From Oehlia diaphana (taxonomy: Eukaryota; Glomeromycota; Glomeromycetes; Glomerales; Glomeraceae), in contig QZLH01000275.1 of assembly GCA_003833135.1 (NCBI GenBank), positions 53,035 to 104,676 on the forward strand: a stretch of DNA of 51,642 nt, read 5' to 3'. The notes under the pieces were generated by a model. The model had not been told where the DNA came from. It saw nothing but the letters and a program-made list of their open reading frames with translations, and ran no database searches. Position 1 is the first letter of the stretch, and each line of letters begins with the position of its first letter. A program made the position numbers and the translations under genes. Shown piece after piece: positions 1-10,413 of the stretch.

Positions 1-240
1 TGCCTCTTCTTAGGTTGGAATATATCTAGGCGGGGGATCAGGATAGTTTTAGTATTATGCGATTTTTCTTTTAGATTAATTTATAGCTTTATTACTATTT
101 TGGAGACTATATAGTTTTATTTTTAGTTAGTTTTATTTTTTTCTTGTACTTCAAAATTTTATTTTAATTTTGTTGGTTCGATTAAATAAATTTAATAAAG
201 ATAAAGGCTACTATGCCATGTTTGCCTTGATTTTGACCAG

Positions 241-736
241 TGATGGAGTGATGAAAAACGATATAGAGCGATATGAAGTGATGAAAAATGATATGGAGTG
301 ATATGAAGTGATAGAAAACGATATAGAGCGATATAGAGTGATGAAAAATGATAGGAGCAATATGGAGTAATGAAAAATGATATGGAGCAATATGGAGTGA
401 TGAAAAATGATATGAAACGATATGGAGTGATGAAAAATGATATGGAGCAATATGAAGTGATGAAAAATGATATGGAGTGATATAAAGTGATGGAAAACGA
501 TATAGTGCGATATGGATGAAAACTGATATAGAATGATATAAAGCGATATGGAGCGATATAGAGTGATAAAAAGCGATATGGAGTGATGAAAACCGATATG
601 AAGCAATATAGAGTAATAAAAACCGATATAGAACGATATGGAATGATGAAAAATAATATGGAATGATATGGAGCGATATAGAGTGATGAAACCTGATATG
701 AAGCGATATTGAGTGATGAAAAATGATATGGGAGCG
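241..736. repeat. Nested 10-bp/30-bp minisatellite
   Basis: The stretch is built almost entirely from decamers of the type GATATGGAGT, GATATGAAGC and GATGAAAAAT. They tend to be arranged as a 30-bp higher-order unit repeated about 16 times with point changes. Because 30 is a multiple of three and the unit has no stop codon on the minus strand, all three minus-strand frames stay open across it, giving low-complexity Ser/Ile/His/Phe/Tyr-rich readings. I read it as noncoding satellite rather than a gene. The 240 bases before it and the 200 after it hold nothing I recognise. Confidence 0.9.
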
Positions 737-973
737 AAAGGGACAATGATAAATAAAAAGGATAATTAAAAACAAAGTGGGAGTAAAGGGAATGATAGAA
801 AAATAAAAATACTAGCAATAAAAGTGAGTCTTAAAGTTATTTGAAATTGTTGTTTTCTGAAAACAACTAAAGTTAAAGCGAAGTAATAAGAAAATAAAAA
901 AACATTTTGTAAATAATACTACAAGAAAGCAAAAAGCAAAATATGCTTTACATATTTGTGTAATATGAAATCA

Positions 974-1062
974 TATGGTGAATTTCACCGGGGTAAATTT
1001 AAAATTTTAATGCATTGCAGATCAAGGTGAAATTCACCAGAGGTGAATGTAAAATTAATCCT
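974..1062. repeat. Two copies of a palindromic GGTGAAATTCACC motif
   Basis: Two direct copies of about 37 bp (near 976-1012 and 1025-1061) each start with a 13-bp near-palindrome of the form GGTGAA(T/A)TTCACC, followed by a GGGGTAAAT- or AGGTGAATG-like segment and an A/T tail. They lie just upstream of the hAT remnant and could be its subterminal repeats, but this is only positional inference. Confidence 0.5.
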
Positions 1063-1261
1063 TATAAAAATATTTCAGGTAAATAATTATAATTTTTATC
1101 TTAATCATATTATTTAATTATTTATTGATTTTGTTAATTTTGTTTAGAAGAATAATTCAAAATTTACTTTTACATCTAATTTATGAATATCAAATACTAG
1201 TGCTCCTTACATGATTCTTACAAATCATTGGATAGATAATAATAGGATCTGAACTATATAA

Positions 1262-2490
1262 TAATTGTACTTTAACGGCTTTTTCATCTACATATAGAAA
1301 AAGAAATTCAAAAAGTTACCCTTAAAATTCTTAAAGAATTTTCTATTGTAACTAAAGCTTTAATAATTACATTTACCAATGGTGCAAATCAAGTTTCTGT
1401 GATGAAAAAACTTTCAATTGCACTTTCAGAAGAACTAAAAGTAGATTTTAATATTTTAAGATATAAAGCTCATACAATTGCTCTTGTTGTAAATACTAGA
1501 TTATTAAAATTTAAATCTTTAATTGATAAAGTATGATCTTTTGTGATAGAAGTATAAAAATCCTTTAAGAAAGAATAAGAATTAGCTTCTTTAATGCAAA
1601 ATTTGAAAATTACATTTACATACAAAAAATTTATTAAGGATGTTAAGAGTTAGGACGCATTAAAATAGTACTTTTTTTATACTGGAAGCATTTTTTGAAA
1701 GTAAGACAATCATTAATGCAGTAATCTTCTTAAATAATTATGTTAATAAATTAAATTTAACTGAAAATGAATGAATAGAAATCAGGTTGTTTTGTGATTT
1801 TCTGAAGCTCTTTTACAAATTTACTGTAAAAATATTTTAATCTGAATATTCTACACTTAGAATACTATTGCTTTTTTTAAATTATTTAAAAGAACATTTA
1901 AATACAACTATATAAGATAAGAAAACTCAAATACCAGTATGGATAAAAGATATTGCTAAGTAATGAAAGAGAAATTTGATTTCTTATCAAATAATCTTAA
2001 TAATTCAGCTACTTATTTGACTTTAATATCGAATTCTCATTGAAAAACTCAAATTATTCCTAATAATATAGATATAGAGATGGCAAAAATACCTTTTTAG
2101 CTGATTTAATAATTATTAAGTGTTTATAGAAAGTGAGAAAAATAATGAAAAGAAGAGTATATTAATTATGGAATTGAGAGAAAAAAGAAAACTATTAGGA
2201 ATTATGAAACGTATTTTTTAAAAGAAGAAGAAATTAAATAATTTATCATTTAATAATGAAGTTAAAGAATACTTCATTAGCAATCTCTATAGAATCTTAA
2301 AATGTAAATCCTTGTGAATAGTGAAAAGGTCATTAAATACAATATCTAATTTGATGAAAATAACCTGTGATTACATTTGTATATCGGCTATATCAGTTCC
2401 TAGTAAACAAGCATTTTCAAAATCTTAGTAAACAAATAAATAGATTAGGTAATTGTGCAATAGAAGCTTGTATGTATTTATATTCCTAAA
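1262..2490 (+). pseudogene. Decayed hAT-type transposase
   Basis: Translated conceptually on the plus strand, with many stops and frame changes, this region keeps landmarks of hAT transposases in the right order. They are a TNGANQ segment near 1375-1392, where the usual first catalytic Asp of the T-D-N motif has become Asn; the KAHTIALVVN segment near 1475-1505, matching the family's CxxHxxNLV block; a TLRILLLFLNYL segment near 1855-1890; and the C-terminal dimerisation signature SVPSKQAFS near 2390-2420, followed by NRL and EACMYL. Stops occur every few dozen codons, so it is long dead. Its ends and target duplications could not be identified. Confidence 0.75.
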
Positions 2491-2738
2491 TAGCAATACT
2501 AGATAAGAAAAATTAAATGCAATTATATTTTTTATTCTATTTTGATATATATATAAAATTATAAATGTTATATTGTGAATTGCAAAGTAATAAATAAATA
2601 CAAAAATTAATAAATATTTTGGATTATATAATGTTATTTTAAAGTGTAACTTATATAAAAAATATAATAAAAAAGTTTTCAAAATTTAGTTAATAAAATT
2701 AATTATTAATATTATTAGCCCCATTAATCTGAAATTTT

Positions 2739-2952
2739 CAAGTTGAACTAGACTGCAAGTTGAAACTTTTAAGCTGAACTGGGTTGCAACTTGAAACTTT
2801 TCAAGTTAGACTGAATTGTAATTTGAAATTTTAAGCCAAGTTGAACTGCAAATTAAAATCTTTAAAGCCAGATTGGACTACAACTTGAAAAACTCTTAAG
2901 CTGAACTGGATTGATTCTATCAGTCTGGTTTAGTCCAATTTGATTCAGTTTA
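2739..2952. repeat. About 35-bp degenerate tandem repeat with an inverted end
   Basis: Four to five degenerate copies of a unit resembling AAGCTGAACTGGATTGCAAC followed by TTGAAACTTTT run from 2739 to about 2913. The segment 2921-2952 reads, in reverse complement, like another copy (CAAATTGGACTAAACCAGA), so the array ends in an inverted copy. The following 470 bases, up to the next entry, show only A/T-rich unique sequence. Confidence 0.65.
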
Positions 2953-3428
2953 AATTTAACAACACTATCATCAATTGATTTTACATCAACTTATAATATG
3001 ATTTTAAAAGTATTGATTCTATTTTAAAGGATATTTAATACTTATTCTATTATCACTTTATATGCTATATTATATAGTAATTTTTAAAGATTCAATTTTG
3101 TTTTGTATACATATATATATTATTAATCAAGAAATGCCATATTAGCATAAGTATTAGGTTTTTCTTTAATTTAGTAAAGCTATTTTTTATGAGGTTTATT
3201 CATTTATATTAGTATAAATCAATACCAACTAAAATAACTAATTATATTATAGTTGCTTAAGGAAATAAGTATTATACTATAAAGCTTTATATTATATTGA
3301 TCAAATTCAGACTGCAAATATTTATTTGTCAAATATTAAAGAAAAAGTTAATAAAAAAATTGAGTTTTGGTTTTATAATGTTAATAGCATAGACAAGCGT
3401 TCAAGTTGCTATAGCAGAAGAAGTAATA

Positions 3429-3754
3429 GATCAGACTTCTTACACAATTCATTATAAATTATCATCATAATACTGGATTAAATCTAGAGAAGTTCATTTT
3501 TTATCATATTTTAATGATAAAATTCAAGAATTTTCCTATAATTATCAGTGACAGTAATAGAAGAACATAATATTCTGAAAATATCATATCCAGAATATTA
3601 TAAGCCAAAAGGTCATCTTCTGAAATGATATAAATTATCAACTGAAGAGAATAATAGTCAACATATATCTTCATTATCTAAAACCTGCTGACTTGTTGAT
3701 AAAGAAAATAATAGTTGACATGGTAGATTTAGTCTTGATTTCTTGTATAATCTG
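3429..3754 (+). pseudogene. Remnant of a MULE-like transposase C-terminus (tentative)
   Basis: Conceptual plus-strand translation gives KSREVHFLSYFNDKIQEFSY (3484-3540) and then, in another frame, PEYYKPKGHLLK followed by a polar stretch ending SSLSKTC (about 3590-3690), with several stops. A KPKGRPPKR-like tract followed by a zinc-knuckle Cys is common at the C-terminus of MULE transposases in Rhizophagus-like genomes. This match is from memory and unverified. The knuckle itself is not preserved. Confidence 0.3.
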
Positions 3755-4509
3755 AAAAAAAACTTGAAAATTAATGATTACTATTGGACGCAATTTATGC
3801 AATGATTTACTATTTGCCGCAGTCACATAATAAAATTCACAGTATGGTAATTTTAATAATAATACAAAAATTTTTGGTATATATATTTTTTAAACTAACT
3901 AAAAATAATAGATTATAAAGTTTTGTTTTTAATCCTTATAAATTTCATCCTTAATCTTTACAAGGTTTATTTATCTAATCTTTTTTTACTTTTTTTATTT
4001 TCTATTATTTTTGGCTTACAAAATCATGATATAAATATGACATAATTCTATCATAATAATTTGGAAATTATTTTATTTATTTTATTTCGATATTTTTTTT
4101 TACAAAAAATATATACGTATAATCTCCAAGTTTTAACGATAAAATGATCGACATCTTATAACGTATTACAAAACGTATTATCCCCTGATCGGCACCATTT
4201 ACAAATGTACTGGGTAGCAAATTTGATATACTATAATTGGACTGATTTGAAAATTTGAGTAATTCGGAAAGATTTGCATTTTCCAAATGAGAAAAACTTT
4301 CTTTAATTTATTTGTAATCTCAATATTATTTTTCAAGTGTAATAGTAATAGTTCAGAAGCTTTTTAAAATTTAATATTTTTTTAAAATCTTTTAAAATGA
4401 AAAAAAAACTGAGCGAAAGAAAAATAAGATTCAACAATAAAATATACTATTATACTCACGATATATTATAAAATACTTACTATTGTGTAAATGGCAGGGG
4501 ATAAATCAA
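3755..4509. other. A/T-rich spacer, nothing recognised
   Basis: Only short open stretches are present (the longest is a 69-codon minus-strand frame at 4077-4286). They have no motif, no splice context and no resemblance to a family I know. Confidence 0.5.
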
Positions 4510-4568
4510 TTATCTCCTTGCTAATTGGAATAGTAAATTTTACTTATTCCTAATTAGCAAGGAGATAA
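4510..4568. repeat. Near-perfect inverted repeat (hairpin)
   Basis: The left arm 4510-4537 (TTATCTCCTTGCTAATTGG onward) and the right arm 4539-4568 (ending CCTAATTAGCAAGGAGATAA) are reverse complements apart from about two inserted or changed bases, with a loop of 0-1 nt. The 28-bp stem has no exact target duplication I can see. It may be a foldback or MITE end. It is not associated with a coding terminator, since the window is eukaryotic. Confidence 0.8.
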
Positions 4569-4983
4569 GTAATACTTGCACGTTATAGTCGTTACATCGT
4601 TAAAAATTGGGTACCAAAAAAAAATTTTATTTTAAATTAGTTTCCGGAAATAAGCAGTACCAGATTTTAGTTATGTTTTTAAACTCCGTATGATTGATCT
4701 TAATAGGTTGAGGTATGCATCTTGCATATTGTCACCATATAGGTCTGTCAAGAAGACAATATCAAGATCAAGCAATAAAGGGAATAAGAGAGGAATATTA
4801 ATAGGAGAAGGGGCATATTTATGTAATCCATTGGTCGATTTACTTATTATGACTAGCATAATAATACAATTTTCGTAAAATAACGGGAGTTTATTATAAA
4901 ATTGCATGAACGGCCCATCAAACTAACAATTTAACCCCTAAGGCTAAACTATTAATCACCCTATAATAAGTTCTATATAAATT
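4569..4983. other. Short overlapping ORFs on both strands, unrecognised
   Basis: A 78-codon minus frame (4671-4907) and a 62-codon plus frame (4690-4878) overlap on opposite strands. Base composition is slightly less A/T-rich than the surroundings. The minus frame is hydrophobic and lies just downstream of the endonuclease ORF, so it could be a decayed 3' continuation of it, but I see no reverse transcriptase or RNase H motif. Confidence 0.35.
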
Positions 4984-5994
4984 CTAAAAACTTAACTCTA
5001 AATATAATGCGGCATGATCAGTATATAATTTTAATTCATCATTTTTAATTATTCCTTTATCACTAAGATTACTTATTAATTTTTTATCTAATAAGATATA
5101 ATCCAATCGACTTATATCTTTATAAGTCATTACATTTTTATCCTTTTTTCGTAAAGCAAAAATGTCTATTAATTTTATCTCGTTAACTAATTTTTTTATA
5201 AGAATTGATTCGGGTTTAGAAATTTTATCTTTCCTTGTTGATTTTCTATCTTGAGATGGATTAAGTGCAGCATTTTGATCTCCCATCACTATTATTCTTT
5301 CATTTTCTTTAATCCCCTTATTTACCCATTCTAAAATTAAATCTTTTAAATTATCAACATTTGTACATGATTTAATGTTTCTTTGATTGGTTTTACAATA
5401 TAGTTGAATGATTCTTAAATATGTGTTATTAATTTTAAATCTTATCATAATAGCTCTACCGTCATTATCACTTTCAATACTTTCAAAGTATTGTTCTAAT
5501 GCTTTATTATAGATAAATGCGGTACCACTACTGCGAGATGATGACGTTTTTGAATAGTTCCAATGGGTCTTATATCCAAAATATCGTTCATATATTGATT
5601 TAGGATTAATTTTTTCGGATTTTATCTGCTTTTCTGATATCTTTGTCTCCGAAAGTCCCACCAAATCCCAATTTTTTATGATCTCAAAACCTAACCACGC
5701 GTTTTTACTCATATCGCATAATCCTCTTGCATTTAAAGTCAACAATTTTAAAGAAAACCCTTCATTCTTAGGAGGAGCGATATAATTGTAAAGTGAATTT
5801 GGTATATTGGATATGCAGATAAATACCATAATAATAACGTCTCTGACGTGCCTGGTAAAAATGAGTTGAAAAAATCTCAAAAAAAAGGATATAAGAAAAA
5901 GAAATGTGAAAGAAAAGGGTTTTATAAGGATGATTAGTAGTTTCATTGTTAGATTATGAAAAAAAAGATTAGAATGAAGAGAAAATTTTTTCAA
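4984..5994 (-). CDS. AP-endonuclease/exonuclease-type (EEP) domain protein, LINE-like
   Basis: A single-exon 336-codon ORF. From residue 83 it carries the ordered motifs of the endonuclease/exonuclease/phosphatase fold as found in non-LTR retrotransposons: LTLNARGL (Asn88), LSETKI (Glu116), QLYC (Tyr199), GDQNAALNPSQD (Asp239, Asn241), SRLDYIL (Asp298) and TDHAALYLEL (Asp326, His327). All predicted metal-binding and catalytic positions are present. The first 80 residues are hydrophobic and not part of the domain, so the true start is uncertain. The ORF stops right after the final strand, and no reverse transcriptase follows on the minus strand, so this is either a truncated LINE missing its 3' part or a stand-alone EEP protein. 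Family: LINE/L1-like endonuclease, by motif recognition. Confidence 0.85.
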   Translation of the reverse strand: MKKFSLHSNLFFHNLTMKLLIILIKPFSFTFLFLISFFLRFFQLIFTRHVRDVIIMVFICISNIPNSLYNYIAPPKNEGFSLKLLTLNARGLCDMSKNAWLGFEIIKNWDLVGLSETKISEKQIKSEKINPKSIYERYFGYKTHWNYSKTSSSRSSGTAFIYNKALEQYFESIESDNDGRAIMIRFKINNTYLRIIQLYCKTNQRNIKSCTNVDNLKDLILEWVNKGIKENERIIVMGDQNAALNPSQDRKSTRKDKISKPESILIKKLVNEIKLIDIFALRKKDKNVMTYKDISRLDYILLDKKLISNLSDKGIIKNDELKLYTDHAALYLELSF

Positions 5995-7364
5995 AAAAAA
6001 GGATACCTCGAATTCGAATCCAATTTATTACATTTTTACCTAGCCGCACTAACTGCGGGATTAATTGTTTTGTTACACTACTTTAGAAATGTTTTTCGCG
6101 CAGAAAGTTTCAAGTGAGAGAAGTGATGGACACGAGAAGTAAACCTCCCGAAATAGTTAAGATGATTGACGTTGTATGCATTTTATTGTTTCCATAAATG
6201 GGTTTATACATAATGAAGATTTACATTATAATAATGAAAACTCCGGGAAACAATTAATTTTTTGATTGGTTGACTATTTGTAGTTTGTTGAAGTTGTTTT
6301 AAAAGTTTGTGTGACTTCGGCGATAAAAGCTTAAAAATAACTCTTCCTTTCACGAATTCTACGAATTCTAAGAGTTCTTTCAGAAAATCTTTTTTGAATA
6401 AGTTAGTTCATTATATAATATATTATGGTATATTTTCTTTCTAGACGCGTTGTTTGTTATTAAATTTCGTATAAAAATTTTAATAATAAAATTTAGTAGC
6501 ATGTATAAATATGAATAAAATTATAATAAATAAAGTTAATTTATTTCATATCCTTTTTTATAATATAAAACTTTATTTTAGTTTATTACATTGCAAATTT
6601 ATTTAATTTAACTAATTTAGGAAATTTGAAAGATTGTATGAACCAATTATATCGAGTTTATTGGCACAATTTTAAAGATACAATCGGATGTCGGATATAT
6701 AATTCCGAACTTTCTTCTGGGGACTCTTTCTAATAAAAATAACTGATTACGATGGGGTAAACGTGATTCATTTCAAAGAATAACCTCTAAAATGGAATCT
6801 TCTTCAAGAATCTTCTTCTATAAATTACTATTTGCATCAGACGCGTAATGATACACGTGTTTCGTGATTATTACTATTATTGCTTTATGTTTAAAAAACT
6901 CGCAAATGTCGACCCGTCTTTTTGGTTAAGTCGATCTATTCGTCACGAGTACACAATATAAATAATTATTATATAAATTAGGGGGTGATAATTAATGCAG
7001 TGAACTCAAACCGACTGGAAGTTACACATTTGCCCAAGAAAATTAATCAGACGAAATATTTTTTTTATTATTTTATAATTTATAAATACAATTTTATTTG
7101 TAAAAAAATTCCAAATTTAGGCATTTTTTCTGGTTTAAAATCTGTGGCGCAGTAAAGGATTTTAATCGGTAGTTTTCAATTTTAGATATTAATTTCATTA
7201 ATTTCGATGTTATAAATCGATAAATATATAATAATACAATAATAAATAATGCAACTTTTGTTAATAAAGCAAAACTTTTACCCTCTATTATTATTAAATA
7301 AAAACCACAATAAACTACAAGATCTAAATGAAAAACTTTATCAAAATATGTCGTAAACATCTTA
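5995..7364. other. Intergenic spacer
   Basis: A/T-rich unique sequence between the endonuclease ORF and the eIF2-gamma stop codon. The part nearest 7364 must contain the 3' untranslated region of eIF2-gamma. I find no tRNA, no repeat array and no convincing ORF. The 108-codon minus frame at 7094-7420 is the last eIF2-gamma exon read on past the splice site in a wrong frame. Confidence 0.55.
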
Positions 7365-9420
7365 TCATTTTCTTTCATCAGGCTCAATATCAACACCACG
7401 TTTAATTTTACCCCATCCAATTAATCTAAAAGAAAGATAAATCATTAATACAAATCAACTAAAAAATAGTTGAAATTCGATCGGAATTTTAAATATTATT
7501 TAATACCTCCAATGCTTGTCAATTCTTCTGGATAGAGCAATCTTCTCATCAATTTCAGTACAAGCGGGACTTGTCAAGATAATTTTAGCCAAATCTGCTT
7601 TAACATTCATGACACGTCCACCCGTAGAAGTTGAACCTATATTTACCATAAGAACCTCATTCTTTGCCAATTTTGAAACCTTGAAAAAAAAAATTAAATT
7701 ACTTCCACCAATAAAAAAAAATTAATGCCTACTATGTCCTTAGAAATTTGTGATAAAATACCTTAGTCTGTTTTTTATCGTCCGTTTTAACACCCAACAA
7801 TCTTCTAAGCAAAAAGTAATTAATTTCTAGTTCTGTATAAATTTTGGGCAATTTACCAACAGCACCAAGAACTTGACCAACAAGACGATCCGCACGACAA
7901 AGAGTAGGGTCAATTTTGGTTCCAACACCTATATATGTATATGAAATAATTAATATAAAAAAAAAACTAAAGATATTATAAGGTCTAAGATATAAACACG
8001 AACCGATTAAGCCTCCGGGAACAGCAAATTTCAAATCATTATGTTCTGCGAATAGTGTTACTATACGCGAAAATATTGGACGGCAATGAATTTGACCTTC
8101 ATTATCTTTTGTAAGAATTCCAGGTCGTACTTCTATTTCATCTCCAACCTGAATTTAACGAGTAATAAAAATATTTACTTAAAAATCCTTTTTTAATAAG
8201 GGCTAGATAAATAAAATTTAACCTTTAACACTCCACGTAAAATCGAACCACCAGCCACACCACCTTTAAGTTCATCAACTTCGGCTCCAGGTTTGTTAAC
8301 ATCGAAAGATCGAATTACGATCAATCGAGGATCTGAAGTGAAGTCACGAACTGGAATAGGAATCTTTTTAACGATATATTCGTTGATAGCATCAACGTTA
8401 TATTTCAACTGTGCTGATATAGGAACAATGGGGGCACCATCAGCAACAGTACCTTCAAGCGTAACAAAGTAAGTTAGTCAAAAAGAATTTTTTTTTTTTT
8501 TTTAAAAAAAAAAAAATTATAAATAGTGATTACCTTTAACAAAGTCCAAAATACTTCTATAATGTTCTTCACAAGCACTCTCTTTGCACAGATCGACTTT
8601 GTTTTGTAAAATTATAATATGTTTCAATTTCATGATCTCAATAGCAGCCAAGTGCTCACTAGTTTGAGGTTGTGGACAAGATTCGTTGCCAGCAATAAGT
8701 AAAAGTGCAGCGTCCATAACAGCTGCACCGTTCAACATAGTAGCCATAAGAATGTCGTGACCAGGACAATCCACGAATGAAACATGCCTGAATTAGAACA
8801 TAAAAAATTAGAAAAATTGAATTAACTAAATCATTCTAATAAAAATAATACCTTAATAACTTCATTTTTCCAGTACATTCAAGTCTTTCACAAGCAGGAT
8901 TCTCTTCCTTATCACTACGATAAGATTTATAACAACCTGGTCGAGGACAATCTTCCCTTTCGCATTTATAAATCTAAATAAATACCTTAATTATTGATTA
9001 TGGTGCTTACAAATTATTGAAAGAAAATCGAAGTACCTTGGCATTGGCATAACCCAATTTAATAGTAATGTTACGTTCAAGCTCATTTTTGAAACGAACG
9101 GTCTACGTCAAGAAATTTAACAACACTTAGTACCTAAAACAAAATTGAAAAAAATTCTTTTTGAAAATCGTTCTAACCTGAACACCGGAAATTGCTTTCA
9201 CTACTGTCGATTTACCGTGCGCTACATGACCAATTGTTCCTGTGCCAAAAGTAGAAAATCGTGTGTGAATAGACGGACAATATAATAAAAGTATAAGAAT
9301 TTTAGATCAATCAGGGGCGTCATTACCAATATTGATAGTAGCTTGCCTCGATATAACTTCAGGTGAAAGAGGGTTCAATGTGGAAGGATCGACACTAACT
9401 CTTTCTTCAACTCCAGCCAT
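7365..9420 (-). CDS. Translation initiation factor eIF2, gamma subunit
   Basis: Binds GTP and initiator Met-tRNA in the ternary complex that joins the 40S ribosome. Ten exons, followed base by base: 9327-9420, 9178-9239, 9037-9102, 8852-8973, 8534-8787, 8223-8452, 8004-8148, 7762-7928, 7507-7679, 7365-7425. They total 1,374 nt or 457 aa, close to the family's usual 460-530. G1 loop GHVAHGKST (residues 35-43), G3 DCPGH (121-125), G4 NKVD (177-180). Between G1 and G3 lies the zinc-knuckle insert with Cys78, Cys83, Cys88, Cys102 and Cys107, a eukaryotic/archaeal eIF2-gamma trait separating it from EF-Tu. All introns are GT-AG and the frame is unbroken, so the gene looks functional. Yeast orthologue: GCD11. 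Confidence 0.98.
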
Positions 9421-10413
9421 ATTGAATAATTTGAAGTCTCTTTATTTGTTTCCAAGTCACTTTTATTGTCCCTTTATAAATTGATCAATTGATCAAAAGG
9501 TTAAAATGCTATAGATCTTCAACTTTTTATAGATTTAAGCAGATCTAACCAATTATATCTTTAAATATTCTTACACATTATGACTAATACTTCAAAGATC
9601 ATGATTCACGTGTTGAAGAAATTACTCAATATTTTAGAATTTAGTGAATTTAGAAAAATTTCGGTAAGTAATTGATATGAATCAAATATAACACGTTTTG
9701 ATGCAAAAAAAGTGAAACAATTTCATTCGTTAATTTGAATCGAGTTATCTTAATTCAATGTACGGGCTCTAAAATAATTTTTATGTAACGCGAATTTTTT
9801 TTTTTTTTTGAATGCGTCTCGTTCTATATATACCGTTGATAACACAATTGAAATGTTAATACTTTATAGTTCAATTCAATAGTAATTCAATTAAAAAAAT
9901 TGTAAACACATGAAAAATGAACAAACATTCATCTTTGCTTTTTTAACGATCTCATAATATTGGAAAAAAAAAATTAAAATACAAAAAAAAAAAAAAATTT
10001 TTTGAACTGATTTTTTAATTTTAATATTTTTTTTTTTTTCTTGACTTTTCTCTGTCTCTTCCTTGCCTCTCTCTCTCTTTTGTTTAAGTTTTATTTTGGT
10101 AAATATATATAATAGTGAAAAAAAAAGTGAAAATTTTTTTTTTTTTTAAAATATGAAACCAAAAAAAAGAAATATATATATATGTATATATGATTATATA
10201 AAGAAAAATAGAAATGAAAGTATAAAAGGGAGTGAGAAGAAAAAAGAAACCTCGAGTAAATAAATGTTTGTTTAAAATTTGAATTGAAGAGAATGTATAA
10301 AAAAAACCAGCTAAATCATGTATAAAAAAACACAAGAAAACTAAGCAAAAAAAAAATATGAAAAAAAAGTAAATGTATCTCAATAAAATCTTCTCATGAT
10401 TGATTTTGATTGT
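9421..10413. other. Intergenic spacer (5' of eIF2-gamma, 3' of coiled-coil gene)
   Basis: Contains the presumed eIF2-gamma promoter and 5' leader, with a TCACGTG E-box-like site near 9606, and the A/T- and homopolymer-rich 3' region of the coiled-coil gene. The 99-codon minus frame at 10084-10383 is low-complexity Phe/Tyr-rich sequence and is not credible as a gene. Confidence 0.5.

Noticed and set aside
6000..6030. tRNA B-box-like GAATTCGAATCC
   Set aside because: There is no matching A box, anticodon arm or acceptor stem at the right distance on either strand.
9480..9500. TTGATCAATTGATCAA palindrome as a regulatory site
   Set aside because: A short A/T-rich palindrome in the eIF2-gamma leader. 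Such sequences are common in this composition and no known factor site matches.
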